A stretch of DNA of 62,529 bases from Akkermansia muciniphila (GTDB taxonomy: Bacteria > Verrucomicrobiota > Verrucomicrobiia > Verrucomicrobiales > Verrucomicrobiaceae): positions 1 to 62,529 of the forward strand of contig CAMCWM010000009.1 in the NCBI GenBank assembly GCA_945882215.1, read 5' to 3'. Shown piece by piece: positions 25,726 through 34,153 of this stretch (position 1 is its first letter; each line of letters starts with the position of its first letter). The notes beneath the pieces are model-generated. The model was not told the origin of the DNA and did no database searches. It saw only the letters and a list, made by a program, of their open reading frames with translations. Position numbers and translations under genes: made by a program.

Positions 25726-27696
25726 ATGAACGTTTCATCAACACCTCTCTACACACCGGCGCAGCGCTGGGTGGCGTTGGGTTATGGTTTGCTGAGTCAT
25801 GCGTTGTTCCTGACTTCCATCGTGGTGATGTTTGTCAGCCTGTATCGCGGTCTGTCGTTTGGACTGCTGCATCTGCATGGCTGGGCGGCGGTGATGGATG
25901 ATGTGCTGCTGGTGGCGCAGTTCGCCGTGGGACACTCGCTGCTGCTCTCGGACAAAGGCAGGCGCTTCATGACAAAACTCGCGCCACTGAATCTCGGGCG
26001 CGATCTTTCGACCACGGTCTTCGCCGGAATCGCCTCGCTACAACTGCTGGCGGTGTTTTTGCTCTGGTCGCCCTCGAACGTGATCTGGGCCGCGCCGGAA
26101 GGCTGGATCAACAACGTGCTGACGACGCTGTATGCCATCTCCTGGCTTCTACTGGCGAAGTCGATGAGCGACGCGGGCCTCGACACACAGATCGGCAGTG
26201 TCGGCTGGCGCTCGGTGTGGAGCGGACAGCGACCGGTTTATCAGCCGTTTGCGCGCACGGGCATGTTTCGCCACAGCCGGCAGCCGATTTACTCGTCCTT
26301 CACGCTGATCCTCTGGACCGCGCCGGTGTGGACGCTGGATCATCTGTTCATCGCCATCGCCTGGAGCGCTTACTGCGTGCTGGCGCCAGTCATCAAGGAG
26401 CGCCGCTACCTGCGCTGGTATGGCGCGGCTTATGAACGCTATCGGCAGCGCGTGTCGTATTGGTTTCCGGCCAAAGTGCGCGCCATCAAGTCTCCCACAA
26501 TGAAATCCACGGATCATGACATCGCCATCGTCGGCGCGGGACCGGTCGGTTTGTTGCTGGCGGGGCTGTTGGGGCAGAAGGGGCTGCGAGTGCTTATCGT
26601 GGACAAGCGTACCGAGCCGCTCACGCATTCGCAGGCCATCGGCATCACGCCGCCATCGCTGGAGATCCTCGCGCATCTCGGCCTTGATGAGGAGTTTGTA
26701 CGCCGGGGGGTGCCGATTCGTGATTGTCATGTGCATGGTCAGGGCGGTTATCTCGGCTGCGCGTCGTTCCGTGAGATTCCGGGCGCGCATCGTTACATCC
26801 TCTCGCTGCCGCAGCAGATGACGCTCTCGTTGCTGGAGTCAAAGATCTCCACGATGCCGAATGTCACGCTGCATCGCAGCATGGCGATCACCCAGATCGA
26901 GCAGGATGCCGAAAGCGTGACGCTGAGTGGTGAGGGTTTCACCTCGACCGCCCGCTGGCTCGTCGGCTGCGACGGGCACAAAAGCCGCGTGCGTGAGCTG
27001 ATCAAGATGCGCGGCAAGGGCGCGCCCTATGGCTGCCATTTCCTCATGGGCGATTTCATCGACCGCACCACGCTTGGTGATGACGCGCATCTGTGGTTCA
27101 CGCAGGATGGCGCGGTGGAGTCTTTTCCTCTGCCCGATGGCCGTCGCCGCTGGATTGTGCAGACCAAGCAAGCCATGCCAGAAACAAAACGCGGCATCAT
27201 CAGCGAAATCGTCCGCCAGCGCACCGGTCTCGATCTCGCAATTGAAGATCAGCAAAACCAAAGCCCCTTCTCACCGCGCTGGATGCAGACCGAGCAGTAT
27301 CACGACGGCCGTGTCATTCTCTGCGGCGATGCCGCGCATCTGATGAGCCCTATCGGCGGCCAGGGCATGAACACCGGCTGGGCGGATGCCGAATTTCTCG
27401 CCGAGGCGCTGCGCGCCATCGAGCAACGTGGTCAAGCGGCGTTGCCCTTGCTCGAAGCTTATGACCGCTGCCGCCACAGCGCCTCAAACGCCGCCATCGT
27501 CCGTGCCGCGCGCGGCATGTGGCTTGGCACGCGCACCGGGTGCGTCCAGTCCTGGCTGCGCGATGTCTTCATGCGTGAATGTCTGTTCAAAGGCCCTCTT
27601 TCCCGCCGTATCGGCCCGTATTTCGCGATGCTGACGATTCCGTACAACACGGTGAAGCGTGTGCCGGCGAAGTTGTGGGAAAAGGCCTCGTCGTGA
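25726..27696 (+). CDS. Fused ICMT-like methyltransferase and FAD-dependent monooxygenase
   Basis: A 656-aa two-part protein. Residues 1-258 are a polytopic membrane domain ending in the ICMT/NnrU-type block GMFRHSRQPIYSSFTLILW ... IKERRYLRWYGAAYERYRQRVSYWFP. Residues 259-656 are a flavoprotein hydroxylase with GAGPVGLLLAG at about 269-279, an LVGCDGHKSRVR block, and GDAAHLMSPIGGQGMN at about 534-549. There is no stop between the halves; an in-frame ATG at 26500 could allow a separate second product. In Streptomyces the corresponding activities, SrsB (methyltransferase) and SrsC (hydroxylase), are separate and act after the type III PKS SrsA. A fused SrsB-SrsC-like enzyme on a phenolic-lipid pathway is inferred. 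Confidence 0.82.
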   Translation: MNVSSTPLYTPAQRWVALGYGLLSHALFLTSIVVMFVSLYRGLSFGLLHLHGWAAVMDDVLLVAQFAVGHSLLLSDKGRRFMTKLAPLNLGRDLSTTVFAGIASLQLLAVFLLWSPSNVIWAAPEGWINNVLTTLYAISWLLLAKSMSDAGLDTQIGSVGWRSVWSGQRPVYQPFARTGMFRHSRQPIYSSFTLILWTAPVWTLDHLFIAIAWSAYCVLAPVIKERRYLRWYGAAYERYRQRVSYWFPAKVRAIKSPTMKSTDHDIAIVGAGPVGLLLAGLLGQKGLRVLIVDKRTEPLTHSQAIGITPPSLEILAHLGLDEEFVRRGVPIRDCHVHGQGGYLGCASFREIPGAHRYILSLPQQMTLSLLESKISTMPNVTLHRSMAITQIEQDAESVTLSGEGFTSTARWLVGCDGHKSRVRELIKMRGKGAPYGCHFLMGDFIDRTTLGDDAHLWFTQDGAVESFPLPDGRRRWIVQTKQAMPETKRGIISEIVRQRTGLDLAIEDQQNQSPFSPRWMQTEQYHDGRVILCGDAAHLMSPIGGQGMNTGWADAEFLAEALRAIEQRGQAALPLLEAYDRCRHSASNAAIVRAARGMWLGTRTGCVQSWLRDVFMRECLFKGPLSRRIGPYFAMLTIPYNTVKRVPAKLWEKASS

Positions 27697-28400
27697 TGTT
27701 CACCACGCTGCCTTTGCTTGCCTTCCGCCCGCCAAGCGTGCAACACAGCGCCATGCGCGCGCGTGTCATTGAGCAGGAGCTGCTGGAAATCTACCCCGAG
27801 GATCACCCTGATGCGATCTGCGGACGTGAAGACCTGCTGCTGGTGAACGCGGTGATGGGAAATCATCGCTGGATGGAGCGCATGCTGCGGCGCTGGCACC
27901 AGCCCGGATGGCGCGTCACGGAGATCGGCGCGGGAGATGGCGCGTTGTCGCTGCGGTTCAAAGAGCGTGGGATTTGCGCGGCCCAAGATTTGCACGCGTT
28001 CGATCTCGCTGCCCGCCCGGCACGCTGGCCGACTGAAGCGGCATGGACGCAGGGTGATTTTTTTCATCATCCACTGCCAGACAGCGAGGTGCTGGTGGCC
28101 AATCTGATTCTGCACCACTTCCGCGACGAGCAACTGCGTGTGCTTGGCAGCCGCATCTCGCCGCAAACGCGGCTCATTCTGGCCGCAGAACCGGCGCGGC
28201 TGCGCATTCACACCTGGATGGGCCGTTTCTTCTGCTGGCTGGCTGAACTCAACCACATCACCGCCTACGACATGCAGGTGAGCATCCGCGCTGGCTTCCG
28301 GGGCGATGAATTGCGCCAAGCGCTCGGCCTCGGTGAGGAATGGCAGGTGAGCGTTCAATCGCATCCAATGGGCGCTTATCGTTTCCTGGCGTGGCGATGA
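27696..28400 (+). CDS. Class I SAM-dependent methyltransferase
   Basis: A 234-aa protein with motif I VTEIGAGDGALSLRF at about 71-85, an acidic motif II region (LHAFDLAAR) and VLVANLILHHFRDEQLRVLG, as in class I methyltransferases. The start at 27696 shares one base with the previous stop (TGATG). Position at the end of the PKS-tailoring genes suggests O- or C-methylation of the polyketide, or modification of a related quinone. The substrate is unknown. Confidence 0.78.
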   Translation: MFTTLPLLAFRPPSVQHSAMRARVIEQELLEIYPEDHPDAICGREDLLLVNAVMGNHRWMERMLRRWHQPGWRVTEIGAGDGALSLRFKERGICAAQDLHAFDLAARPARWPTEAAWTQGDFFHHPLPDSEVLVANLILHHFRDEQLRVLGSRISPQTRLILAAEPARLRIHTWMGRFFCWLAELNHITAYDMQVSIRAGFRGDELRQALGLGEEWQVSVQSHPMGAYRFLAWR

Positions 28401-28442
28401 CGCGCATTGCCCGCATGCGTTCGTGCGTGCATACTGCGCCGC

Positions 28443-30020
28443 ATGATCCGGCCCCACACGCCGTCAGAAACACCTGCTGACAAGCCCGCGCACAGCGGGC
28501 AGAGCGGTGGCGTGTGGGCATCGCCATGGGAACTGGATCACGACTGGGAAGATGCGCCACCGCCGAAGAAGCGACGTCTCATGCAGGAGGATGAGACGGA
28601 GGCTCCGCCGCCTCGTGCGCCTGAAACGAAGACGAAAGCAGTGGTCCAGCCAATGCTGACATCCAGGCCGGCCCAGGAGGCTGCTGTTCCGAATGTGGTT
28701 CCACCTTTGCGGCAGGTGAACGCACCGCGATTGTCGCGAGCGTCTGCCGAGCGCGAGGCTTCGTGGTCCACCCTGGTCATCCTGAGCATGGGCCTGCTCG
28801 CGTTTGTGTTCATCGTCTGGCTGTATCTGGATGATCCGGTTCAGGGCGCGGATGAAGATCTGCTGCTGAGGCGTCCCGTGGACCAGGCGCAGACCATCCA
28901 GACGCCGGAAAAGCTGCGAAAGTTCCTGGAGTCCATCGTGCCCTTTGAGAGCACGGCCTTGTATGGCAAGCCGCCATGGCTGTGGGACACGCCCACGCTC
29001 GCGCGCATCGTGCAGTCGAACGGTGCGGCGCTCGACAATCTGCGCGATCTGCTGGAAGACGCCGACTGGCATCCGGCGCATGCCACGTGGCACATCACGG
29101 ACCCGTGCGGCGACCCGCGCTGGCATCAGGCGCTGCGTTTGAAGCAGGCGGAGGCGGCCTACCTCTCGCGTCGCATGCAGGAGGAGGGGGCGTTCACGGC
29201 GGCGATTGATCTGGCCGAGCTAGGTTGGCGGCTGGAACAGATCTGGGCCTGGCCTTCGTGCTATGAGCGCTCGCTGGAAGCCCAGACCTTTGCCGCGCAG
29301 ACACTCGCCGACCTGCTGCGGCAGACGAAGCTGCCCGAATCGACGCTGCGGCAGTTTCAACGTCAGTTCAACGTATGCCAGCCTCGCGTCGAGATGCTGG
29401 CGGGCGCCATGAACGCGTTCTACGTGCATGAGAAGAAGCTGATTCTCGGCCCCAAAAGCGGTGAGCTGCTCGACACCATGCCCGGCGGCGTGCAGTTGAA
29501 GCGGCCCGGGAGATTGTTCTTCAAGCCAAATGAAACCCTCCAGCACTTTGCCGCCGCGTTTCGGCAGTTGAAGGACGAGGTGAAGGCTCCGCTCGCACAC
29601 ACGTCCGAGGTGCGCCTCAAAGACGCGCCGACCAGTGAAGGTGCCTACCAGCCGAACTCCTCCGGCCGGGTGTATTTCAATCAACGCTCGAAGCCTTACA
29701 CGCGCCTGCCGGCTTTTCTGGGGTTGGTGCGTGCGCGTGGAAATCTGATCATCACCTTGTTTGCCGTGCGCCGCTGCATTGCCGAAAAGAAGACGCTGCC
29801 CGCCACGCTGGAGCAGCTCCGCGCCTTCAATTACCTGCTCGATGTGCCGGTCGATCCCTACACCGGCGCTCCGCTGCAATACAACCTCGCCCATGGCTTG
29901 ATCTGGTCCGTTGGCAATGATCTCAAATCCGTCAGTGGCATGCCCACCGAGCCGCCGATGAACGACGCGACGGAGCCGACGGTGGAGATCGGCATCGCCG
30001 TGGCGGGAGTGGCGAAGTAG
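28443..30020 (+). CDS. Single-pass membrane protein of unknown function
   Basis: A 525-aa protein. The N-terminal ~100 residues are charged and Pro-rich and probably cytoplasmic, one TM helix (WSTLVILSMGLLAFVFIVWLYL) lies at about 106-127, and a long extracytoplasmic part follows. The C-terminus (KKTLPATLEQLRAFNYLLDVPVDPYTG ... IWSVGNDL) resembles the C-terminal block of verrucomicrobial pseudopilin-type proteins (L-P..L..L......P.DP.. G.PL.Y....W S.G.D). It starts 42 nt after the methyltransferase and may end the operon. Function not recognised. Confidence 0.7.
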   Translation: MIRPHTPSETPADKPAHSGQSGGVWASPWELDHDWEDAPPPKKRRLMQEDETEAPPPRAPETKTKAVVQPMLTSRPAQEAAVPNVVPPLRQVNAPRLSRASAEREASWSTLVILSMGLLAFVFIVWLYLDDPVQGADEDLLLRRPVDQAQTIQTPEKLRKFLESIVPFESTALYGKPPWLWDTPTLARIVQSNGAALDNLRDLLEDADWHPAHATWHITDPCGDPRWHQALRLKQAEAAYLSRRMQEEGAFTAAIDLAELGWRLEQIWAWPSCYERSLEAQTFAAQTLADLLRQTKLPESTLRQFQRQFNVCQPRVEMLAGAMNAFYVHEKKLILGPKSGELLDTMPGGVQLKRPGRLFFKPNETLQHFAAAFRQLKDEVKAPLAHTSEVRLKDAPTSEGAYQPNSSGRVYFNQRSKPYTRLPAFLGLVRARGNLIITLFAVRRCIAEKKTLPATLEQLRAFNYLLDVPVDPYTGAPLQYNLAHGLIWSVGNDLKSVSGMPTEPPMNDATEPTVEIGIAVAGVAK

Positions 30021-30082
30021 CCTCGTTGCGCTGTAACTGGCGCTTTGCAGGGGGGGCGGACTTGCGTGGCCGTAAGCCGATG

Positions 30083-30111
30083 TTGTTCCTGCTGTCCAGG
30101 TGTGTTAGCCT
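30083..30111 (+). promoter_or_regulatory. Possible promoter of the DUF433/DUF5615 pair
   Basis: TTGTTC (30083-30088) and TAGCCT (30106-30111) are spaced by 17 bp. Transcription from here would start at about the ATG at 30118, giving a leaderless or nearly leaderless message. This is a weak match found by eye. Confidence 0.25.
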
Positions 30112-30117
30112 GTCGGC

Positions 30118-30357
30118 ATGAGTGACCGACTGCTGCTTTCTCGTATCACCTCCGCGCCGGATATCTGTCATGGCAAGCCATGCATTCGCGGCCTGCGCTA
30201 TCCGGTGGAGTTTGTGCTGGAACTGCTCAGCAGCGGCATGACCAACGCGGAAATCCTGGCTGATTACGAAGACATGGAGGCGGATGACCTGCGCGCCGCC
30301 ATCGCCTGGGCGGCCCGACTGACACGCACAAAGCGGATCGAACCTGCGCTGGCATGA
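30118..30357 (+). CDS. DUF433-family antitoxin
   Basis: A 79-aa protein with the DUF433 pattern: RITSAPDICHGKPCIRGLRYPVEFVLELL, then SGMTNAEILADYEDMEADDLRAAIAWAARL. It is a winged-helix-like DNA-binding fold used as antitoxin with DUF5615 PIN-like toxins. It overlaps the toxin start by 4 nt (ATGA). It probably represses its own promoter and neutralises the toxin, as known for VapBC-type pairs. Confidence 0.88.
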   Translation: MSDRLLLSRITSAPDICHGKPCIRGLRYPVEFVLELLSSGMTNAEILADYEDMEADDLRAAIAWAARLTRTKRIEPALA

Positions 30358-30707
30358 AATTCGTGGTGGATGCGCAACTGCCGCGACGGCTGGCTCGTGC
30401 AATGACAGCGCTGGGGGCTGATGCCATTCACACCCTCGACCTGCCTGCGGGCAATCTAACCACGGACACCGAAATTCGGCGCATCGCCGCTGCTGATCAG
30501 CGGATTGTTGTCACGAAGGACAGTGACTTCGTGGACAGTTTCCTGATGCATGGCGAGCCCGCCAAACTGCTGTTCATCACCACCGGAAACATTCCGAACG
30601 ACCAGTTGGTGCGATTGCTGCAAGCAAACTGGCCCGGACTTCTGCAAATGCTGGGCCAGGGGGACTTTGTGGAGCTGAGCCGCAGCTCGCTGGTGCTGCA
30701 TGCGTGA
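30354..30707 (+). CDS. DUF5615 PIN-like toxin
   Basis: A 117-aa PIN-like (Mut7-C-like) nuclease candidate. KFVVDAQLPRRLARAM gives the first acidic residue (D6). GADAIHTLDLPAGNLTTDTEIRRIAA and IVVTKDSDFVDSF give the central Asp residues. LLFITTGNIPNDQLVRLL is the typical C-terminal strand. Full family length. Together with DUF433 it forms a type II toxin-antitoxin unit, and the target RNA is unknown. Confidence 0.88.
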   Translation: MKFVVDAQLPRRLARAMTALGADAIHTLDLPAGNLTTDTEIRRIAAADQRIVVTKDSDFVDSFLMHGEPAKLLFITTGNIPNDQLVRLLQANWPGLLQMLGQGDFVELSRSSLVLHA

Positions 30708-30737
30708 AGTACCAGTTCTATTTGCGGCGCAACAAGG

Positions 30738-32312
30738 CTACTTTTTCCACCGCATGCAGCGGAAGGGATGATCGTCGATCATGTTTGGCTGCACGCCGGT
30801 GAGGCGGTCGGCGTGGTAGAACTGGACGCCGACGTAGTGGTAGATCGGAAGAATGACGGCCTCGTCGGTGACGAGGAGTTTTTCGGCCTGCTGAAAAAGC
30901 GTGCTGCGCTGATTGAGATCAGGCTCACGGGCGGCGGCTGCGATGAATTCGTCGTATTTCGGGCTGGCCCAGCCGGTGCGGTTGTTGCCGCTGGTGGAGA
31001 GGAACATCTCCAGGAACGTGCCGGGGTCGTTGTAGTCGCCCACCCAACTGCTGCGGCAGAGGTGGTAGTTTTTCTCCTTCATCGACGAGAGGTAGATCTT
31101 CCACTCCTGCTTCACGAGATCGACGCTGACACCGAGATGCTCCTGCCACATGGCTTGCAGCTCGACGGCGATGTTGCGCTCGACGGGTTTCGGAAAGTAG
31201 AGGTATTCGACGCGGGGGAAGCCTTTGCCGCCGGGATAACCGGCTGCGGCGAGGAGTTCACGCGCACGTTCAGGATTGAACTCAGGACCGGGCGGCGGCT
31301 GGTAGTTTTGCCCTGCGCCGGGCGGCGTGAGGCTGAAGGCGTTGCGCTCGCCGAGCTGGGTGATTTTTTCGGTGACGCGCTTGCGATCAATCGCGAGCGA
31401 GAAGGCGAGACGGATCTTCGGGTCAGTGAACGGCGCACGGTTGACGTTGAAGCGCGTGAAGTAGCTGCCGAGGAACGGTCCCGTGTGAAAATACGGCTGC
31501 TCCTTGAGCTTCGCGGTGAGCGAGGTGGGCACCATGCCCTTGTCCATGATGAGATCGGCGTGGCCGGTGAGGAAGTAATTGATCGCCGTGTTCGGCTCGG
31601 AGATGGGCAGGATTTCGATGCTCTTCATGGGCACGTTCGCGGCGTCCCAGTAGCGCTCGTTGCGACGCAGCACGATACGGTCGTCCAGCAGCCAGTCTTC
31701 GAGCGCGTAGGAGCCGTTGCCGATCAAAACGCCTGGCTTAATCCACGCCGTGCCGTGTTGTTCGACGATGCGCTGCGGCACGGGCGAGAACGTGGTGAAG
31801 GCGCAGAGGTCGATGAAGTAGGGCGTGGGATTTTCGAGTTCTACACGCAGCGTATGATCATCCAGCGCGGTCACGCCGACCTGCGCGAAGTCCTTGAACG
31901 TACCTTCATGAAAAGCACGGGCGTTTTTGATGACGTAAAGCTGGCTGGCGTAATCCGCGCCGAACTCAGGGCTGAGCACACGTTTCCACGAATAAATGAA
32001 GTCCTGCGTGGTGAAAGGCACGCCATCGCTCCAAGTCGCGTTCGGGCGCAGATGGAAGGTGTAGGTCTTACGATCTGGCGACACCTCCCAGCGCTCTGCC
32101 ATGCCCGGCTGTGGTTTGCCCGCCTCGTCGATGCGGCACAGGCCTTCAAAGAGCGCGGAAGCGATGCGCATGCCGACCTGGTCGGTCACAATCGCCGGAT
32201 CAATGCTCTCCGGCTCGGCCCCATTGATGAACACGAGATCCGCACGCGGTCGTGACTTCCCGCAGGAAGCGAGGACGAGAAGAAGTGCGGCGGCGAGGAC
32301 GAAACGAATCAC
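30738..32312 (-). CDS. Peptide/nickel-type ABC transporter substrate-binding lipoprotein (OppA family)
   Basis: A 524-aa extracytoplasmic solute receptor of SBP family 5. The lipoprotein signal VIRFVLAAALLLVLASCGKS has lipobox LASC. Family blocks are EPESIDPAIVTDQVGMRIASALFEGL, YTFHLRPNATWSDGVPFTTQDFIYSWKRVL, PKIRLAFSLAIDRKRV and SSWVGDYNDPGTFLEMF, the last typical of OppA-type oligopeptide receptors. A GTG start at 32312 is chosen because it places the signal at the N-terminus; GTG at 32330 is also possible. No permease or ATPase genes flank it, so it is an orphan receptor here. Confidence 0.87.
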   Translation of the reverse strand: MIRFVLAAALLLVLASCGKSRPRADLVFINGAEPESIDPAIVTDQVGMRIASALFEGLCRIDEAGKPQPGMAERWEVSPDRKTYTFHLRPNATWSDGVPFTTQDFIYSWKRVLSPEFGADYASQLYVIKNARAFHEGTFKDFAQVGVTALDDHTLRVELENPTPYFIDLCAFTTFSPVPQRIVEQHGTAWIKPGVLIGNGSYALEDWLLDDRIVLRRNERYWDAANVPMKSIEILPISEPNTAINYFLTGHADLIMDKGMVPTSLTAKLKEQPYFHTGPFLGSYFTRFNVNRAPFTDPKIRLAFSLAIDRKRVTEKITQLGERNAFSLTPPGAGQNYQPPPGPEFNPERARELLAAAGYPGGKGFPRVEYLYFPKPVERNIAVELQAMWQEHLGVSVDLVKQEWKIYLSSMKEKNYHLCRSSWVGDYNDPGTFLEMFLSTSGNNRTGWASPKYDEFIAAAAREPDLNQRSTLFQQAEKLLVTDEAVILPIYHYVGVQFYHADRLTGVQPNMIDDHPFRCMRWKK

Positions 32313-32418
32313 ACGAAAAGCTAGCACACGCTTGGGGCGGTCCGCAGCACAATCCTTGCATCGCGCTGCAATGATTTGCGCTCGCGAAGCGTTCCAACCG
32401 CCCAACTTTTCTCCCACC

Positions 32419-34077
32419 ATGCGTTCCCTCTGCCTTCTTCTAGCCAGCCTCGCGCTGACCGCTCACGCGGAACTGAAACTCCCGGCCATCATTGGCGACA
32501 ACATGGTGCTGCAGCAGAAGCAGGCGAATCCGATCTGGGGTTGGGATGCGCCGGGCACCGAAGTGTCGGTGACGTTCGCAGGCCAGACGAAGTCCGCCAA
32601 GGCCGATGCGAAGGGCAAATGGACCGTGAAACTCGACGCGGTGCCCGCGAAGGCGAAACCGGCGACGATCACGATCAAGGGCAGCAGCACGCGTGAACTC
32701 AAAAACGTGCTCGTGGGCGAGGTATGGGTCTGCTCGGGCCAGTCGAACATGGGCTTCAACCTGAGCAGCACTTGGGATGCGGATTTGGACATCGCACAGG
32801 CCAAGTTCCCGCTGATCCGCCTCATCTCGGTGCCGCAGGTCGGCACGCAGGAGATTCAGGACGACTTCAAAGGCCAGTGGGAAGAGTGCAGCCCGGCGAA
32901 TGCAGGCCAGTTCACGGCTGTGGGGTATCATTTCGGCCGTGTGCTGCATGAAATGCTCGGTGTGCCCGTCGGTCTCATCGACAACGCCTGGGGCGGCAGC
33001 GCCTGCGAGGCCTGGGTGAAGCGTGATGTGCTGGAAAAAGACCCGCGCTTTGCCTCCATCATCGCGAAGTGGAAGCAGACCGAGGCGACCTTCACGCAGG
33101 CAGCCTTCGACAAGCAGGTGGCCGATCACAAGGCCAAGGTCGATGCCTGGGCGCTGGCGCGGAAGGAAGCGCTCAAGGCCGGCAAGATGTTCACCGCTGC
33201 GGCACCGCGTGCGCCGCAGAATCAAATGACCGGGCAGCATCGCCCCGGCAATCTGTATGCGGGCGTGCTGCATCCGACGATTGGTTACGGCATCAAGGGA
33301 GCGATTTGGTATCAGGGTGAGTCGAACGCCAGCCGCGCGAAGGAATACCGCGAGCTGTTCCCCTTCATGATCGAGCATTGGCGCAAGGAGTGGCAGCAGG
33401 GTGATTTCCCCTTCTACTGGGTGCAACTGGCCGACTTTAAACCCTATCAGACCGAGCCGATTGACAGCGAATGGGCAGAACTGCGCGAGGCGCAGACGCT
33501 CACCATGAGCAAACTGCCCAAAACCGGCCAGTGCGTCATCACCGACCTCGGTGAAGCGAACGATATCCACCCGAAGAACAAAAGAGATGTGGCCGAACGC
33601 CTCGCCCGCTGGGCCTTGGTGAACGATTATGGCCAAAAGCTGCCGTATCGCAGCCCGGAGCTGAAGGATGCGAAATTTGATGGCGGCAAAGCACTGCTAA
33701 CCTTTGATCATGCCCCATCCGGTCTGCGCACCGTTGATATCGACGAGCCGCAAGGCTTCGCCATCTGTGGTGAGGACAAGAAATGGGTCTGGGCGAAGGC
33801 CAGCATCATCGGCGGCTCGAAGCACGGTACAAACCAGATCGAAGTGAGCAGTCCTGCCGTGGCGAAGCCGGTGGCCGTGCGCTATGCCTGGGCTGACAAT
33901 CCCATCTGCAATGTCTATTCCTTCGACGGCGGTCTGCCGCTGACACCGTTTCGCACTGATGACTTCCTCATGGTGACTGACCCGGCCAATCCGAACAGCC
34001 TTGAGGCATTGACCACCAAGCGTGCCGCCGACCTGAAAAAGCTCTATGAGGTGAGGAAGAAGGCCGGGAAGAAGTGA
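32419..34077 (+). CDS. Sialate O-acetylesterase (SASA family)
   Basis: A 552-aa exported esterase. A signal peptide (MRSLCLLLASLALTAHA) is followed by LPAIIGDNMVLQQKQANPIWGWDAPG and the SGNH-type catalytic block EVWVCSGQSNMGF (Ser about 112). Also seen are GLIDNAWGGSACEAW, AVGYHFGR and IKGAIWYQGESNA; the family's late D-x-x-H is probably in LGEANDIHPKNKRDVAERLA. It removes acetyl groups from sialic acid or other acetylated glycans, probably at the cell surface. Such genes are abundant in Verrucomicrobia. It faces the orphan lipoprotein gene divergently across about 106 bp. Confidence 0.9.
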   Translation: MRSLCLLLASLALTAHAELKLPAIIGDNMVLQQKQANPIWGWDAPGTEVSVTFAGQTKSAKADAKGKWTVKLDAVPAKAKPATITIKGSSTRELKNVLVGEVWVCSGQSNMGFNLSSTWDADLDIAQAKFPLIRLISVPQVGTQEIQDDFKGQWEECSPANAGQFTAVGYHFGRVLHEMLGVPVGLIDNAWGGSACEAWVKRDVLEKDPRFASIIAKWKQTEATFTQAAFDKQVADHKAKVDAWALARKEALKAGKMFTAAAPRAPQNQMTGQHRPGNLYAGVLHPTIGYGIKGAIWYQGESNASRAKEYRELFPFMIEHWRKEWQQGDFPFYWVQLADFKPYQTEPIDSEWAELREAQTLTMSKLPKTGQCVITDLGEANDIHPKNKRDVAERLARWALVNDYGQKLPYRSPELKDAKFDGGKALLTFDHAPSGLRTVDIDEPQGFAICGEDKKWVWAKASIIGGSKHGTNQIEVSSPAVAKPVAVRYAWADNPICNVYSFDGGLPLTPFRTDDFLMVTDPANPNSLEALTTKRAADLKKLYEVRKKAGKK

Positions 34078-34153
34078 TCGCAGCGATTATTTCATCAGCA
34101 AACTTGTGTTAGAAGCGGCGGGCCGCGTATGTTTGTGGCTTCACGTCACCTGC

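Noticed and set aside
26470..26510. Frameshift or hidden gene boundary in the methyltransferase-monooxygenase
   Set aside because: Both halves are in the same frame with no stop, so the sequence as given is a fusion. A separate start at 26500 stays possible but is not required.
30768..32255. 495-codon open frame antisense to the OppA-type lipoprotein
   Set aside because: A shadow of a firmly identified gene. The Val/Asp/Glu-rich translation has no recognisable motif or signal.
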